Both the position numbers and the translations under genes were made by a program. DNA of 64,000 nt from Chryseobacterium lactis (GTDB lineage: Bacteria; Bacteroidota; Bacteroidia; Flavobacteriales; Weeksellaceae), in the NCBI RefSeq assembly GCF_003815875.1, contig NZ_CP033924.1, positions 930,001 through 994,000 on the forward strand, read 5' to 3'. This document shows, piece after piece, positions 44,299-53,462 of this stretch; positions within the stretch are counted from its first letter, which is position 1; each line of letters opens with the position of its first letter. The notes under the pieces were generated by a model. That model was not told the DNA's origin. It worked only from the letters and a program-made list of their open reading frames with translations, and made no database searches.

Positions 44299-44328
44299 CA
44301 AAAGTAGACTATTTTTTTAAATATGCAA
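44299..44328 (-). promoter_or_regulatory. Promoter of the SAM riboswitch operon
   Basis: TTG (44326-44328) and TACTTTTG (44299-44306) are 19 bases apart on the minus strand, placing the transcription start at the first bases of the riboswitch. Confidence 0.75.
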
Positions 44329-44431
44329 AAAAGCTGATCTTCCCGTTGATTAATTGATTTTATTTTTATGTTTCCTCTATTCCGTGTTTTTGTTTCTTTG
44401 CACTTCTTTTAAAATTATCTCCAATAAAAAA

Positions 44432-44454
44432 GACCCATGAAAATTTCATGAGCC
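44432..44454 (-). terminator. Terminator of the FISUMP gene
   Basis: On the minus strand GGCTCATGAAA pairs with TTTCATGGGTC through G-C, A-T and two G-U pairs, followed by TTTTTTATT. On the plus strand the same two positions would be mismatches, so it is directional. Confidence 0.65.
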
Positions 44455-44533
44455 TTCCAATAAAAGTAATTGTAATGAACTATATTTTAACCGAAACTTC
44501 GGTATGCATGCTGATTCTTTTGTTGAAAAAGCA

Positions 44534-45577
44534 TTATTTTTTTATAACCTTTTTAGAAATTAACTGACCGTTCTTTAATTTTAATTCTACGATATATACC
44601 CCATTTGGTAAACCGGTCATATCAATCTGGTTACCGGAAAACCCTACATTAAGTTTTTGCCCTACCGCATTGGTTACGCTTGCTGTTTGAATACTGCTGT
44701 CCACTTTCACAATCAGAATTCCATTGGTTGGGTTAGGATAAATACCTACTGCGATTGTATTTGGTCTTGTTTCAGAAGTTCCCAGAGAAGAAGACGGCTT
44801 AATGCATCTTACTGATGATCCCTGACCTCTTGGTGCCCCAGAAGAAGGATTAGCAAGGATATTACCAATATATAAATACTTTCCACCAATTCCGGAAGTA
44901 TCAGAACTCCAGAAATATCCTCTTTGTCCTACAAATGTAAAATCTCCATTGCTGGATCCTCTATATCCTCCGGCAGGTAATTTTAAGTGGCTGGCAAAAG
45001 CCGTGGCCGGATTTGAAATACTTTCTGCATTTACAATGCCTGTCCATTCCGCCTGAGAAGGCATTTTCCACTCTCCTCCCAAAGCCTTACAAGGGTCTAC
45101 ACCTGTATTTTCTTTAGCATCATTAGGTCCTTTATCTATCCAAGTATCTGTGGCAGCAAATCCTGCCCACCATGACGGAGATCCGATGATATAAGATCCT
45201 GTGGTAATTCCTGCGGGATTATTTGGCGTTGGAGGAGACATTGTAGAAGAATTTCTCAACTGGTGGCCATCATCCCATCTTCCCCACTGAAAAAGATCTC
45301 CGTATGAATCCTCGTCTGCCACAGATGTAGCAACCTTCGAACTTCCTAGATTCTGCTGAAGCCAGACCTTTCCGTCTGCTCCTCTTACAGTTGCATAAGA
45401 AACCTGCTGGCCCAGATAAGTAAAGGCAACACATCCAACATCTCCGGGATTTGTTCCGGGATCTGTATTATTACAGGTTAATGGTGTACCCTGAGCATAT
45501 AAGCCACTTCCTGCGATACTAAGCAGCACCAATCCGGCTCTGATTTTCCTTACTGCAAAATGTAAATATTGAAACAT
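44534..45577 (-). CDS. FISUMP-domain secreted protein with T9SS sorting domain
   Basis: This 347-residue protein has a signal peptide (ending about GLYAQ), a Fibrobacter-succinogenes-major-paralogous (FISUMP) domain at about 60-260 with DGKVWLQQNLGS, GDLFQWGRW, GEWKMPSQAEW and SVRCIKPS, and a C-terminal T9SS type A sorting domain (VGIYPNPTNGILIVKV to KKVIKK). It is exported across the outer membrane and likely held on the surface. FISUMP domains have no firm biochemical role. It is divergent from an AraC-family regulator that could control it. Confidence 0.85.
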   Translation of the reverse strand: MFQYLHFAVRKIRAGLVLLSIAGSGLYAQGTPLTCNNTDPGTNPGDVGCVAFTYLGQQVSYATVRGADGKVWLQQNLGSSKVATSVADEDSYGDLFQWGRWDDGHQLRNSSTMSPPTPNNPAGITTGSYIIGSPSWWAGFAATDTWIDKGPNDAKENTGVDPCKALGGEWKMPSQAEWTGIVNAESISNPATAFASHLKLPAGGYRGSSNGDFTFVGQRGYFWSSDTSGIGGKYLYIGNILANPSSGAPRGQGSSVRCIKPSSSLGTSETRPNTIAVGIYPNPTNGILIVKVDSSIQTASVTNAVGQKLNVGFSGNQIDMTGLPNGVYIVELKLKNGQLISKKVIKK

Positions 45578-45622
45578 AGTAAATATTATTTTTAATTATT
45601 CTAAATTTAATTTAATTTTGCG

Positions 45623-45630
45623 CAAAAGTA
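45623..45630 (-). promoter_or_regulatory. -7 element of the FISUMP gene
   Basis: TACTTTTG on the minus strand matches TAnnTTTG, about 45 bases upstream of the start; no TTG at the expected spacing. Confidence 0.4.
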
Positions 45631-45709
45631 CCTCTCAATATTTTCCCTGAGTTATCATTTCCGAACTTTTGGTTATCCTGGGCGGTATTTTATATATGTA
45701 AATTGTACC

Positions 45710-46603
45710 ATGGCTGTAAAAATATGTCGTATGAGGAATCAATCTAAAAATGGGTTTCTGTTCAGATCTCAGGACATCAAAATTGTAATGCAGGAAGATT
45801 CAGATGCCAGGCCGTCTTTCAAATCTCATATGCTTGAAGGAAAATCCAGTTTTAATCTTCTGTTTTTGCTTAGTCAGAATATCAATATGGAAGCTCAGGA
45901 TTGTGGCACCTCGTTTTCATTCAAGAAAAATCAATACATCCTTCATTATTCTTCTGAAGAAAGTGTGGCCGAATTGTGGACAGAAAACCACGAAACGCTG
46001 AAATACCTTCAAATTCAAATTAATTACAGCTATATTTTCAACCTCATCAATCCTGAAGATAATCTGGAAAGTGCAGAAATTCTGGAAAATATGATTCATA
46101 ATAATTTTATATTTCTGCATAAGGAAACTCCTCCTGATATGACGGTTGAGATGCATATGATTATCAATGAAATTATGAATTATTCTAAAAAAGGCGTTTT
46201 ACAGAAATTATTTGTAGAAACAGAAATCATCAAACTTCTTATTCTGATCTTTGAGCAGTTTAACGGGAAGAACACTTTAAAATCAACTCCTGAGATTGGT
46301 AAGATGGTTAAAAAATTCATTGATGAAAATTACCATCGGAATATAAAAGCCGAAGAAATAGGAAAAATGGTGGGAATGAATCAGAATATTATCAGAAAGG
46401 AATTCAAGGCACAATATCACACGACAATTTCTCATTACATCTCGGAACTAAGAATGCTTAAGGCAAGGAAGCTCATTACAAACAATGAAATGATGATCAA
46501 AGAGATTGCTATTGAATGTGGATATGAGTACATTCAGAATTTTACCAGGGCATTTAAAAAGAAATTCGGAGTATCTCCGGAAAATCTCAGAAACAATAAA
46601 TAG
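45710..46603 (+). CDS. AraC-family transcription regulator
   Basis: This 297-residue protein ends in a double helix-turn-helix AraC DNA-binding domain (about 195-297), with NIKAEEIGKMVGMNQNIIRK and IKEIAIECGYEYIQNFTRAF and the closing KKFGVSPENLR. The first 190 residues form a ligand or dimer domain not assigned to a named family. It is divergent from the FISUMP gene (132-base gap), a common layout for a regulator and its target. Signal unknown. Confidence 0.88.
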   Translation: MAVKICRMRNQSKNGFLFRSQDIKIVMQEDSDARPSFKSHMLEGKSSFNLLFLLSQNINMEAQDCGTSFSFKKNQYILHYSSEESVAELWTENHETLKYLQIQINYSYIFNLINPEDNLESAEILENMIHNNFIFLHKETPPDMTVEMHMIINEIMNYSKKGVLQKLFVETEIIKLLILIFEQFNGKNTLKSTPEIGKMVKKFIDENYHRNIKAEEIGKMVGMNQNIIRKEFKAQYHTTISHYISELRMLKARKLITNNEMMIKEIAIECGYEYIQNFTRAFKKKFGVSPENLRNNK

Positions 46604-46605
46604 AA

Positions 46606-46634
46606 AAACCGCTTAAAAAAATTAAGCGGTTTAT
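46606..46634 (+). terminator. Terminator of the AraC-family gene
   Basis: An 11-bp perfect stem AAACCGCTTAA/TTAAGCGGTTT with a short A loop begins right after the stop codon. Confidence 0.75.
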
Positions 46635-46696
46635 ATATGTTGTTTTGCTTTGATATTACTTTTTCAGAATTAAGGTGAAAAAGCAATGACAATCAA

Positions 46697-46981
46697 TTAA
46701 TGATGATGTCCGTGATCATGAATGAAAGGTCCGTTCCCTTTCGGCTGGCTATAAATAACCTCTACACCTTCCTGCTCAGAAACAAGCTTTCTTCTGATAT
46801 CTTCAGGATCGAAAGGCTTCACTTTTCCGAAATACTCCTTCAAACCTTCAGTAAGCCACATTGGGATTACTAATCCGAAGAACATAAAAATACACCAGAA
46901 TCCTACTAAGAACATAGTAATGAAGAATATAGTCCATAGGAACTGGTAGAACGGCCAAAATGCTGATAAAATCGTTATCAT
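46697..46981 (-). CDS. Small membrane protein with histidine-rich tail
   Basis: A 94-residue protein starting at the ATG at 46979-46981. Two closely spaced hydrophobic helices (about 8-45) are followed by a soluble tail with KPFDPEDIRRKL and a histidine-rich end (HDHGHHH) that could bind metal. No family recognised. A TTG seven codons upstream is part of the -7 promoter element, so it cannot be the start; transcription would begin only about 15 bases before the ATG. Confidence 0.7.
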   Translation of the reverse strand: MITILSAFWPFYQFLWTIFFITMFLVGFWCIFMFFGLVIPMWLTEGLKEYFGKVKPFDPEDIRRKLVSEQEGVEVIYSQPKGNGPFIHDHGHHH

Positions 46982-46999
46982 TCTCTTAAAGATTTTAGG

Positions 47000-47030
47000 C
47001 AAAAATAGAACTTTTTTCCTTTTTACACAA
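47000..47030 (-). promoter_or_regulatory. Promoter of the small membrane protein gene
   Basis: TTG (47028-47030) and TATTTTTG (47000-47007) are 20 bases apart on the minus strand, giving a leader of roughly 15 bases. Confidence 0.65.
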
Positions 47031-47076
47031 AAGATCAGTGCTCTATTTTATTATTTATTTTAATTCTATATAGATT

Positions 47077-48684
47077 TTAATGGGCAAGGTCAGCAAAGAA
47101 GTCGTTTCCTTTATCGTCGGTAATGATGAATGCAGGGAAATCTTTAACTTCAATTTTTCTTACTGCTTCCATTCCCAGCTCCGGAAAATCTACAACATCC
47201 ACAGACACAATATTTTCTTTTGCAAGAATTGCAGCAGGTCCTCCAATGGATCCAAGATAGAAACCTCCATATTTATGGCAAGCATCAGCAACATCTTTAC
47301 TTCTGTTTCCTTTTGCCAGCATCACCATACTTCCACCGTGGCTCTGGAATTCATCTACATAAACGTCCATTCTTCCCGCTGTTGTTGGCCCAAAGCTTCC
47401 TGACGCCATTCCTTCCGGAGTTTTTGCAGGTCCTGCATAATAGATCGGGTGGTTTTTAAAGTATTCCGGCATTGGTTTTCCACTGTCGATGATTTCTTTA
47501 ATCTTTGCGTGAGCGATATCTCTGGCCACAATTAAAGTTCCGTTTAATTTTAATCTTGTTTTAACCGGATATTTTGAAAGCTCTGCTAAAATTTCCGGCA
47601 TCGGCTTATTCAAATCTATTTCAACAGCTTCTTCCAGGTGTGGCGGAGTAGCTGGCAGGAATTTCTTTGGATCTTGCTCCAATTGTTCAAGGAAGATTCC
47701 TTCTTTAGTAATTTTTCCTTTGATATTTCTGTCAGCAGAACAAGAAACTCCCATTCCTACGGGGCAAGAAGCCGCATGACGAGGAAGTCTGATCACTCTA
47801 ACGTCGTGAGTAAGATATTTACCCCCAAACTGAGCTCCGATCGCACTTTCCTGACATATTTTCTGAACTTTCGCTTCCCATTCAAGGTCTCTGAAAGCCT
47901 GGCCGGCCTCATTCCCTTCTGTTGGAAGGTTGTCATAATATTTCGCTGAAGCTTTTTTCACTGCAGCAAGGTTGGCTTCTGCTGAAGTTCCACCAATCAC
48001 CAATGCCAGGTGATAAGGCGGGCAAGCTGCCGTTCCAAGGTCTGAAATCTTGTCTTTGATAAATTCTTCAAGAGATTTTTCATTCAATAAAGATTTTGTC
48101 TTTTGGTACAGGAACGTTTTGTTGGCAGATCCTCCTCCTTTTGTCAGAAATAAAAATTCGTAATAATCTCCTTTTTTAGCATAGATATCAATCTGTGCAG
48201 GAAGGTTTGATCCTGAATTTTTCTCGTCAAACATTGTCAAAGGAACGACCTGAGAATATCTTAAGTTTCTTTTTTGATAGGTATTGTAAATTCCACGGCT
48301 TAAAAACTCCCCGTCATCTACTCCTGTGTATACATTTTCACCTTTTTTACCCATCACAATAGCAGTTCCTGTATCCTGGCAAGAAGGAAGTGCTCCTTCT
48401 ACGGCTACAGCAGCATTTTGTAATAAGTTATAGGCAACGAATCTGTCATTGTCTGTAGCTTCAGGATCATCAATGATTCTTTTCAGGCTTTCCAGGTGGG
48501 AAGAACGCAGCATAAAAGAAACGTCTGCCATGGCTTCTTCAGCCAATAGTTCCAATCCTTTCGGATCGATACTTAGAATTTCTCTGTCACCCAGCTTTTC
48601 TACCTTTACATAATCTGATGTAAGCTTTTTATACACCGTATCATCTTTCTGAATTGGATACGGATCCTGATATCTAAAGTCCAT
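47077..48684 (-). CDS. fumA: Fumarate hydratase, class I (iron-sulfur)
   Basis: This 535-residue enzyme hydrates fumarate to malate in the citric acid cycle. Its cluster ligands are C102 (PSCQDTGT), C221 (TAACPPYH) and C315 (GVSCSADR); the 119- and 94-residue spacings match those known for class I fumarases. The C-terminal domain carries [10 protein letters not shown] and [12 protein letters not shown]. It is oxygen-sensitive, in contrast with the class II enzyme encoded 0.6 kb away on the other strand. Confidence 0.95.
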   Translation of the reverse strand: MDFRYQDPYPIQKDDTVYKKLTSDYVKVEKLGDREILSIDPKGLELLAEEAMADVSFMLRSSHLESLKRIIDDPEATDNDRFVAYNLLQNAAVAVEGALPSCQDTGTAIVMGKKGENVYTGVDDGEFLSRGIYNTYQKRNLRYSQVVPLTMFDEKNSGSNLPAQIDIYAKKGDYYEFLFLTKGGGSANKTFLYQKTKSLLNEKSLEEFIKDKISDLGTAACPPYHLALVIGGTSAEANLAAVKKASAKYYDNLPTEGNEAGQAFRDLEWEAKVQKICQESAIGAQFGGKYLTHDVRVIRLPRHAASCPVGMGVSCSADRNIKGKITKEGIFLEQLEQDPKKFLPATPPHLEEAVEIDLNKPMPEILAELSKYPVKTRLKLNGTLIVARDIAHAKIKEIIDSGKPMPEYFKNHPIYYAGPAKTPEGMASGSFGPTTAGRMDVYVDEFQSHGGSMVMLAKGNRSKDVADACHKYGGFYLGSIGGPAAILAKENIVSVDVVDFPELGMEAVRKIEVKDFPAFIITDDKGNDFFADLAH

Positions 48685-48700
48685 TCAATTTTTGTTTGTG

Positions 48701-48708
48701 CAAAAATA
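48701..48708 (-). promoter_or_regulatory. -7 element of fumA
   Basis: TATTTTTG on the minus strand lies 16 bases upstream of the fumA ATG. The -33 position has no TTG. Confidence 0.4.
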
Positions 48709-48853
48709 CGGCTTCCCTAAAAAACATGAGTAAAATCACTGATTTCAATTGATATTTATAATGATTATAAATTGCGGGTTTCTGACTTTATAAGTAACTT
48801 TATAAAAGTTATTTTAACTGTAGAAGGTTTAAAAAAATGCATATCCAAATTCA

Positions 48854-49309
48854 ATGAAAAATATTTTAATTATACTTTTCTGTTTTACGATCTACAATAA
48901 CAGCTTTGCTCAGAAAATACATGAAGATGCAATCCAGCTTTCAGGAAGTTGGGTAGGGAAAGTTGGGGAACATCCCATTAAGTTTGAAATTTTGGAAAAG
49001 ACACCTAATTCTTTTACTTTTTCATTCATTAATTTTCAAAATGAAAGGTTTACAATCCTAAAATCTGATGTAACAACCAATGAAAAAAATGAATTTATCA
49101 TCCATATTAAAGAAGCTAAATTTTCTTCTCAACGTTATGAAAATTGCATCTTTTCCACAGGAGTCGTAACACTCTCTGATCTTTCACAAAACAGCATGAG
49201 ATTAAATTTAAAATCAGTGGGACCAACATGTTTTATAAGCTATGATGTATTAATGAACATGGATGATATAAAAGACATCATTTTAACTAAAGAAAAATCA
49301 AATAAATAA
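48854..49309 (+). CDS. Exported protein of unknown function upstream of fumC
   Basis: This 151-residue protein has a signal peptide (to about SFAQ, residue 19), then a small beta-rich domain ([27 protein letters not shown]-like strands) with two cysteines (ENCIFS, GPTCFIS). No family recognised; the opening GSWVGKV pattern resembles small secreted beta proteins with lipocalin-like character, which is only a resemblance. It ends one base before fumC, so the two are co-transcribed. Confidence 0.6.
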   Translation: MKNILIILFCFTIYNNSFAQKIHEDAIQLSGSWVGKVGEHPIKFEILEKTPNSFTFSFINFQNERFTILKSDVTTNEKNEFIIHIKEAKFSSQRYENCIFSTGVVTLSDLSQNSMRLNLKSVGPTCFISYDVLMNMDDIKDIILTKEKSNK

Positions 49310-49310
49310 T

Positions 49311-50705
49311 ATGAATTACAGAATAGAAAAAGACACCATGGGAGAAGTGCAGGTACCTACAGACAAATTTTGGGGTGCACAGACTGAACGTTCAAGAAAC
49401 AATTTTAAAATCGGTCCTGAGGGTTCAATGCCACATGAAATCATTGAAGCTTTTGCCTATTTAAAGAAAGCAGCGGCTTTTACCAATACGGATCTCGGAG
49501 TACTTCCTGCTGAAAAAAGAGATATGATTGCCAAAGTTTGTGATCAAATTCTGGAAGGTCAGCTTAACGATCAGTTTCCTTTGGTCATTTGGCAGACCGG
49601 TTCCGGAACTCAGTCGAACATGAATGTGAATGAAGTCATTTCAAACAAAGCACATGTCAATAACGGGGGAACTTTAGGTGAAAAATCTGAAATACATCCA
49701 AATGATGACGTGAACAAATCTCAGTCATCAAACGATACTTATCCTACTGCAATGCATATTGCGGCTTATAAGAAAGTGGTAGAAGTTACCATTCCGGCCG
49801 TTGAAAAGTTAAAAAATACACTGGCTGAAAAGTCAAAAGCATTTAAGGATATTGTAAAAATCGGAAGAACCCACCTGATGGATGCTACTCCATTGACTCT
49901 TGGTCAGGAATTTTCCGGATATGTTGCCCAGTTGGAATTTGGTCTTAGAGCTTTAAAAAACACATTACCTCATCTTTCTGAGCTTGCTTTGGGCGGAACA
50001 GCAGTAGGAACGGGATTAAATACGCCAAATGGCTATGATGTAAAAGTAGCGGAACATATTGCTACGTTTACAAAGCTTCCCTTTATTACTGCTGAAAATA
50101 AGTTTGAAGCTCTGGCTGCACACGATGCTATTGTTGAAAGTCATGGCGCCTTAAAACAGCTTGCCGTTTCTCTTTTTAAAATTGCTCAGGATATCAGATT
50201 ACTGGCATCAGGACCACGTTCCGGAATCGGAGAAATTCATATTCCTGAAAATGAACCGGGATCATCTATTATGCCCGGCAAAGTAAATCCGACACAAAAT
50301 GAAGCGCTGACGATGGTTTGTGCACAGGTTTTAGGAAATGACACTACCATTTCTTTTGCCGGAACACAGGGGAATTATGAATTGAATGTTTTTAAACCTG
50401 TTATGGCTTACAATTTCCTGCAATCTGCTCAACTAATTGCTGACGCTTGTGTTTCATTCAATGATCACTGTGCCGTAGGTATTGAACCGAATCATGAAAG
50501 AATTAAAGAACTTGTAGACAAATCATTAATGCTTGTTACCGCTTTAAATACTCATATAGGGTATGAAAATGCGGCAAAGATTGCAAAAACAGCTCATAAA
50601 AACGGAACAACTTTAAAAGAAGAAGCCGTGAATCTTGGCTTTTTAACCGCCGAACAATTCGACGAATGGGTAAAACCTGAAGATATGGTGGGTAGTTTAA
50701 AATAA
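49311..50705 (+). CDS. fumC: Fumarate hydratase, class II
   Basis: This 464-residue enzyme is the iron-free, oxygen-tolerant fumarase. Family motifs are [14 protein letters not shown], the [21 protein letters not shown] region (shortened: [11 protein letters not shown]), [10 protein letters not shown] and [16 protein letters not shown] with catalytic S319. It directly follows a small exported-protein gene (1-base gap), and a 14-bp terminator follows the stop. With class I FumA next door, the cell holds two fumarases with opposite oxygen and iron needs. Confidence 0.97.
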   Translation: MNYRIEKDTMGEVQVPTDKFWGAQTERSRNNFKIGPEGSMPHEIIEAFAYLKKAAAFTNTDLGVLPAEKRDMIAKVCDQILEGQLNDQFPLVIWQTGSGTQSNMNVNEVISNKAHVNNGGTLGEKSEIHPNDDVNKSQSSNDTYPTAMHIAAYKKVVEVTIPAVEKLKNTLAEKSKAFKDIVKIGRTHLMDATPLTLGQEFSGYVAQLEFGLRALKNTLPHLSELALGGTAVGTGLNTPNGYDVKVAEHIATFTKLPFITAENKFEALAAHDAIVESHGALKQLAVSLFKIAQDIRLLASGPRSGIGEIHIPENEPGSSIMPGKVNPTQNEALTMVCAQVLGNDTTISFAGTQGNYELNVFKPVMAYNFLQSAQLIADACVSFNDHCAVGIEPNHERIKELVDKSLMLVTALNTHIGYENAAKIAKTAHKNGTTLKEEAVNLGFLTAEQFDEWVKPEDMVGSLK

Positions 50706-50718
50706 TGCCTGATCACAT

Positions 50719-50753
50719 AAACAAAGCCTCAGTAACTCTGAGGCTTTGTTTCT
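50719..50753 (+). terminator. Terminator of fumC
   Basis: A perfect 14-bp stem AAACAAAGCCTCAG/CTGAGGCTTTGTTT with a 5-base loop, followed by a T-rich tail. Confidence 0.9.
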
Positions 50754-50793
50754 TATTAATATGCTACAAACTTCATGATTAGTAGTTAGTTTT

Positions 50794-51834
50794 TTACCAT
50801 CCAAAGGCCAACCCGAATAGCAGTGCTTTATCATTTTCAAAGCGTCCGTCTTTAAAAAAGTTACCAAGATCTCTTTTTACGAAAATACTGAAGTCACCAT
50901 AAGAAACGGTCAACTGTGCTCCATAGATAAAAGGATTTACCTGATAGTTTTCTCTTTCACGCTGGCTGATTCCGTCGCCTTTTATAATATTATTGGTTGA
51001 CATTCTTAATCCACCATACATATTAGCTCCTATTTTAAGACCTTCATCATAATCCCTGTATTGAATATCCATACTGCCATTTTTTAATTTAGAAAAATTA
51101 TATTGTACCCCTAGTGGAAACACAATATATCCTGTTCTCAGCTTACTCTTGCTGAGGTTTTTATCAAATTTTTCCAGATAAACGTCTGCATTTCCATCTT
51201 TCGCAAAAAACATATTATTATCAACATTGAGTGTTCTCCATGAGAATCCGATTCCTGAGATCAATCCCCATCGGCTGGTTCTGCTAAACTGGTAATTCAA
51301 TTTAAATCCAAACTCAAGATTTCCAGCATAACCCAGGTTTTTATCTAGTTCATTATCAGCCTTTGAGTTGGTAAGGCTCATAACTCCATATGAAATATAC
51401 CCTCTAATATTTTTTGCTGGGCGTATTTTTTTTAAAAGTTTCTCCTTCAACTCTTCATTTGAGGTAACATCGGTATTCAGAAGTGAATATTTTACCTGTT
51501 TCTGAATCACATCATCAATATCAAAGCCCAGATCGCCGATTCTCTGATCTATTTTTTGGGAATAGCGGGAGGCTACTTCTGCTTTTTGTGTATTGAACTC
51601 TGCTTTATCAAGATTTCTGTCCTGTAAAACAAGCAATTCAGCTTCCATCAGTTTTTTTTCTTCCTTGATAATAGCATCAATTTTTCTGGCATATTCATCT
51701 ACTTTTTCCTTTACAATAGGACTTACCTCTGTATCTTCTTTTGTTGGAAGATTGAATTTGAAAGGTTTTTTTTGTGAATAAACGGATCCGGATATCAGGC
51801 ACACGAATCCCATCATGATAATTTTTTTGATCAT
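50794..51834 (-). CDS. Outer-membrane beta-barrel protein with coiled-coil N-terminus
   Basis: This 346-residue exported protein has a signal peptide (to about VYSQ, residue 21), a charged helical region with coiled-coil character (about 40-135) and a C-terminal half of alternating beta strands (from GYISYGVMS to LLFGLAFGW) ending in an aromatic residue, typical of outer-membrane barrels. It is the third gene after an ECF sigma and an anti-sigma-like protein on the same strand, so it is probably under that sigma's control. Confidence 0.7.
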   Translation of the reverse strand: MIKKIIMMGFVCLISGSVYSQKKPFKFNLPTKEDTEVSPIVKEKVDEYARKIDAIIKEEKKLMEAELLVLQDRNLDKAEFNTQKAEVASRYSQKIDQRIGDLGFDIDDVIQKQVKYSLLNTDVTSNEELKEKLLKKIRPAKNIRGYISYGVMSLTNSKADNELDKNLGYAGNLEFGFKLNYQFSRTSRWGLISGIGFSWRTLNVDNNMFFAKDGNADVYLEKFDKNLSKSKLRTGYIVFPLGVQYNFSKLKNGSMDIQYRDYDEGLKIGANMYGGLRMSTNNIIKGDGISQRERENYQVNPFIYGAQLTVSYGDFSIFVKRDLGNFFKDGRFENDKALLFGLAFGW

Positions 51835-51860
51835 ATTATTAATTTTTTTGTTTAAAAAGA

Positions 51861-52469
51861 TTATTTCCCGTTCAGATCGATGGTCGCTACATTACTTTTC
51901 CCTTTGGTTTTTTCAATAATGTCTTTATGCTCCACAGAAAAAAGTAAGGTTTCAGGATCCACGTATTTTTTATTCTTCACCGGCATTTTTAAAGTATCTG
52001 CCTGTGCGATAATTTTCGGATTAAGATATGGAACAGCTATTGGTTTATTTTCTAAAACAGGCTCTTTAAGCAGGCTTTTTTTATTCGCAACCACAGGAGT
52101 ATTCACATTCCCTATTGTTTCCTGAAGCGAAACATTTTTTACAACATCACTTTGCGTGGCCTGTATTACTAAAGAAGGTTCTTTATGTTCAGATGGCAAT
52201 GGAGATTGCTGAACTTTCGGCTTATTCACCTCTTTTACCATTTTCGGAGTCGTTTCAGTATTTTCATTAGAGAAAAACAAAATACTTCCCAAACCTAGCA
52301 ACAACACCAGACCGGAAGCTACCAACAGCCAGCTTACCCGGGTTTGTGTGCGATTCACATTTCCTTTTTGAAGTTTTATTTCAGACCACAGATCTCTTGA
52401 AGGCTCAATTTCTCTCTCTTCCATCTGTTTTCTGATCTGAAACTCAAGATTATCTTTAGACGTGTTCAT
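51861..52469 (-). CDS. Anti-sigma-like single-pass membrane protein
   Basis: A 202-residue protein with a short cytoplasmic domain (EREIEPSRDLWSEIKLQKG), one transmembrane helix (about 46-65) and a periplasmic part rich in proline, lysine and valine. The opening DLWxxI pattern is typical of Bacteroidetes proteins paired with ECF sigmas. The start overlaps the sigma gene by 14 bases. Anti-sigma function is inferred from this layout; no classical zinc-binding anti-sigma domain is seen. Confidence 0.7.
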   Translation of the reverse strand: MNTSKDNLEFQIRKQMEEREIEPSRDLWSEIKLQKGNVNRTQTRVSWLLVASGLVLLLGLGSILFFSNENTETTPKMVKEVNKPKVQQSPLPSEHKEPSLVIQATQSDVVKNVSLQETIGNVNTPVVANKKSLLKEPVLENKPIAVPYLNPKIIAQADTLKMPVKNKKYVDPETLLFSVEHKDIIEKTKGKSNVATIDLNGK

Positions 52470-53013
52470 TTTTCATCATTTTTTGTTGTTGAAAATAGAT
52501 CTTTCTTAATTTTTCTTTGGCTCTAAACAATTGAGTCTTGCTCATTGCTATTGAAATCTGTAAAGTATCGGCAATTTCCTGATGCGAATATTCTTCCAGA
52601 ACATAGAGGTTAAAAACCATTTTATACGCATCCGGAAGCTGATCCAAAAGCTCCTGGGCATTGAAATCAAAATCGAAAGGCTCATCTATTTCTTCATGAA
52701 AAGAATGATTGATCTCATCCAGATAAAAGACCGTTTTACGGCTTTTGATAAAATTCAGACATTCATTGACAACAATTCTTCTTGCCCAGCTTTCCAGATT
52801 AGCTTCTCCTCTGAAACTTTCAATGTGCTTAAAAATTTTACAGAAGGCTTTAATAAGGCAATCTTCAGCCTGATATAAATCGCTGACATAGCTTTTGCTT
52901 ACGTTTAAAAACCTTTTGACATTCTGTTCATAAAAAAGCTTTTGCGCCACCGGATCCTGTTTTTTCAGGCGGCTCAACAAATCATCTTTTTTATTTCCGA
53001 ACAAAAATTTCAT
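52456..53013 (-). CDS. ECF-type RNA polymerase sigma factor
   Basis: This 185-residue sigma has region 2 (AEDCLIKAFCKIFKHIESFR, ANLESWARRIVVNECLNFIK) and region 4 with a helix-turn-helix (LEEYSHQEIADTLQISIAMS). It is intact, unlike the other ECF sigma at 10890-11401. It heads a three-gene unit with an anti-sigma-like membrane protein and an outer-membrane barrel, as in envelope-stress circuits. The inducing signal is unknown. Confidence 0.9.
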   Translation of the reverse strand: MKFLFGNKKDDLLSRLKKQDPVAQKLFYEQNVKRFLNVSKSYVSDLYQAEDCLIKAFCKIFKHIESFRGEANLESWARRIVVNECLNFIKSRKTVFYLDEINHSFHEEIDEPFDFDFNAQELLDQLPDAYKMVFNLYVLEEYSHQEIADTLQISIAMSKTQLFRAKEKLRKIYFQQQKMMKNEHV

Positions 53014-53182
53014 TCTAATGCTGTTTCTATTAATAAAGACACCAACTATTTAAAAAAGTTACAGAAAAAAAATATTTTTTTTATTAATCTGTATTTTTCA
53101 CTCTGCACAACTTGCAAAATTTGAATACCAAAGCTTACCCTATAAAAATGCAAAAAACTGAATTTCAATTTTTTAACAATCT

Positions 53183-53219
53183 GATTTGTATTTTTTCATA
53201 AATTAGTGTAATACAAATC
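53183..53219. promoter_or_regulatory. Inverted repeat before the second GG peptide
   Basis: GATTTGTATT (53183-53192) and AATACAAATC (53210-53219) are exact inverted copies 17 bases apart, ending 14 bases before the peptide ATG. It may be a regulator site or leader hairpin. Confidence 0.4.
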
Positions 53220-53233
53220 GTAAAACTATCACT

Positions 53234-53425
53234 ATGAAAAATTTAAAAAGAATCAACAGAAACAATTTAAAACAATTGCTTGGAGGGAATACGTCCTCAA
53301 TGTGTTCCGGAAGGCTTCAATATCTTGTCGCTTTTAACGGCTATTATGCCTGCTGCAAAGAAGAAGTCATGAATCCTTGCTCAACCACGGTCATGTGTAT
53401 GCTTCCTATAGGTATGTGTGATTAA
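53234..53425 (+). CDS. GG-leader cysteine-rich peptide, second copy
   Basis: A 63-residue precursor with leader MKNLKRINRNNLKQLLGG followed by a core of about 45 residues with six cysteines (MCS, ACC, NPC, VMC, GMC). The leader is basic, lacks a normal signal peptide and ends in double glycine, as in peptides trimmed and exported by C39 peptidase ABC transporters. No such transporter or modification enzyme is nearby. A strong terminator follows at once, so it is a monocistronic gene. Function unknown; antimicrobial or metal binding are only possibilities. Confidence 0.65.
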   Translation: MKNLKRINRNNLKQLLGGNTSSMCSGRLQYLVAFNGYYACCKEEVMNPCSTTVMCMLPIGMCD

Positions 53426-53427
53426 GT

Positions 53428-53461
53428 AAAAAGGTCGGAAATGTAGATTTCCGACCTTTTT
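53428..53461. terminator. Bidirectional terminator, GG peptide and Dyp peroxidase
   Basis: A perfect 14-bp stem AAAAAGGTCGGAAA/TTTCCGACCTTTTT with a 6-base loop fills the gap between two convergent genes. Confidence 0.92.
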
Positions 53462-53462
53462 A

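Noticed and set aside
44486..44503. Small ACCGAA/TTCGGT hairpin downstream of the FISUMP gene.
   Set aside because: Short stem with no T-run; the stronger structure at 44432-44454 is the likely terminator.
46979..47002. A TTG start for the small membrane protein, seven codons upstream of the ATG.
   Set aside because: That TTG is the last part of the TATTTTTG -7 promoter element, so it lies upstream of the transcription start.
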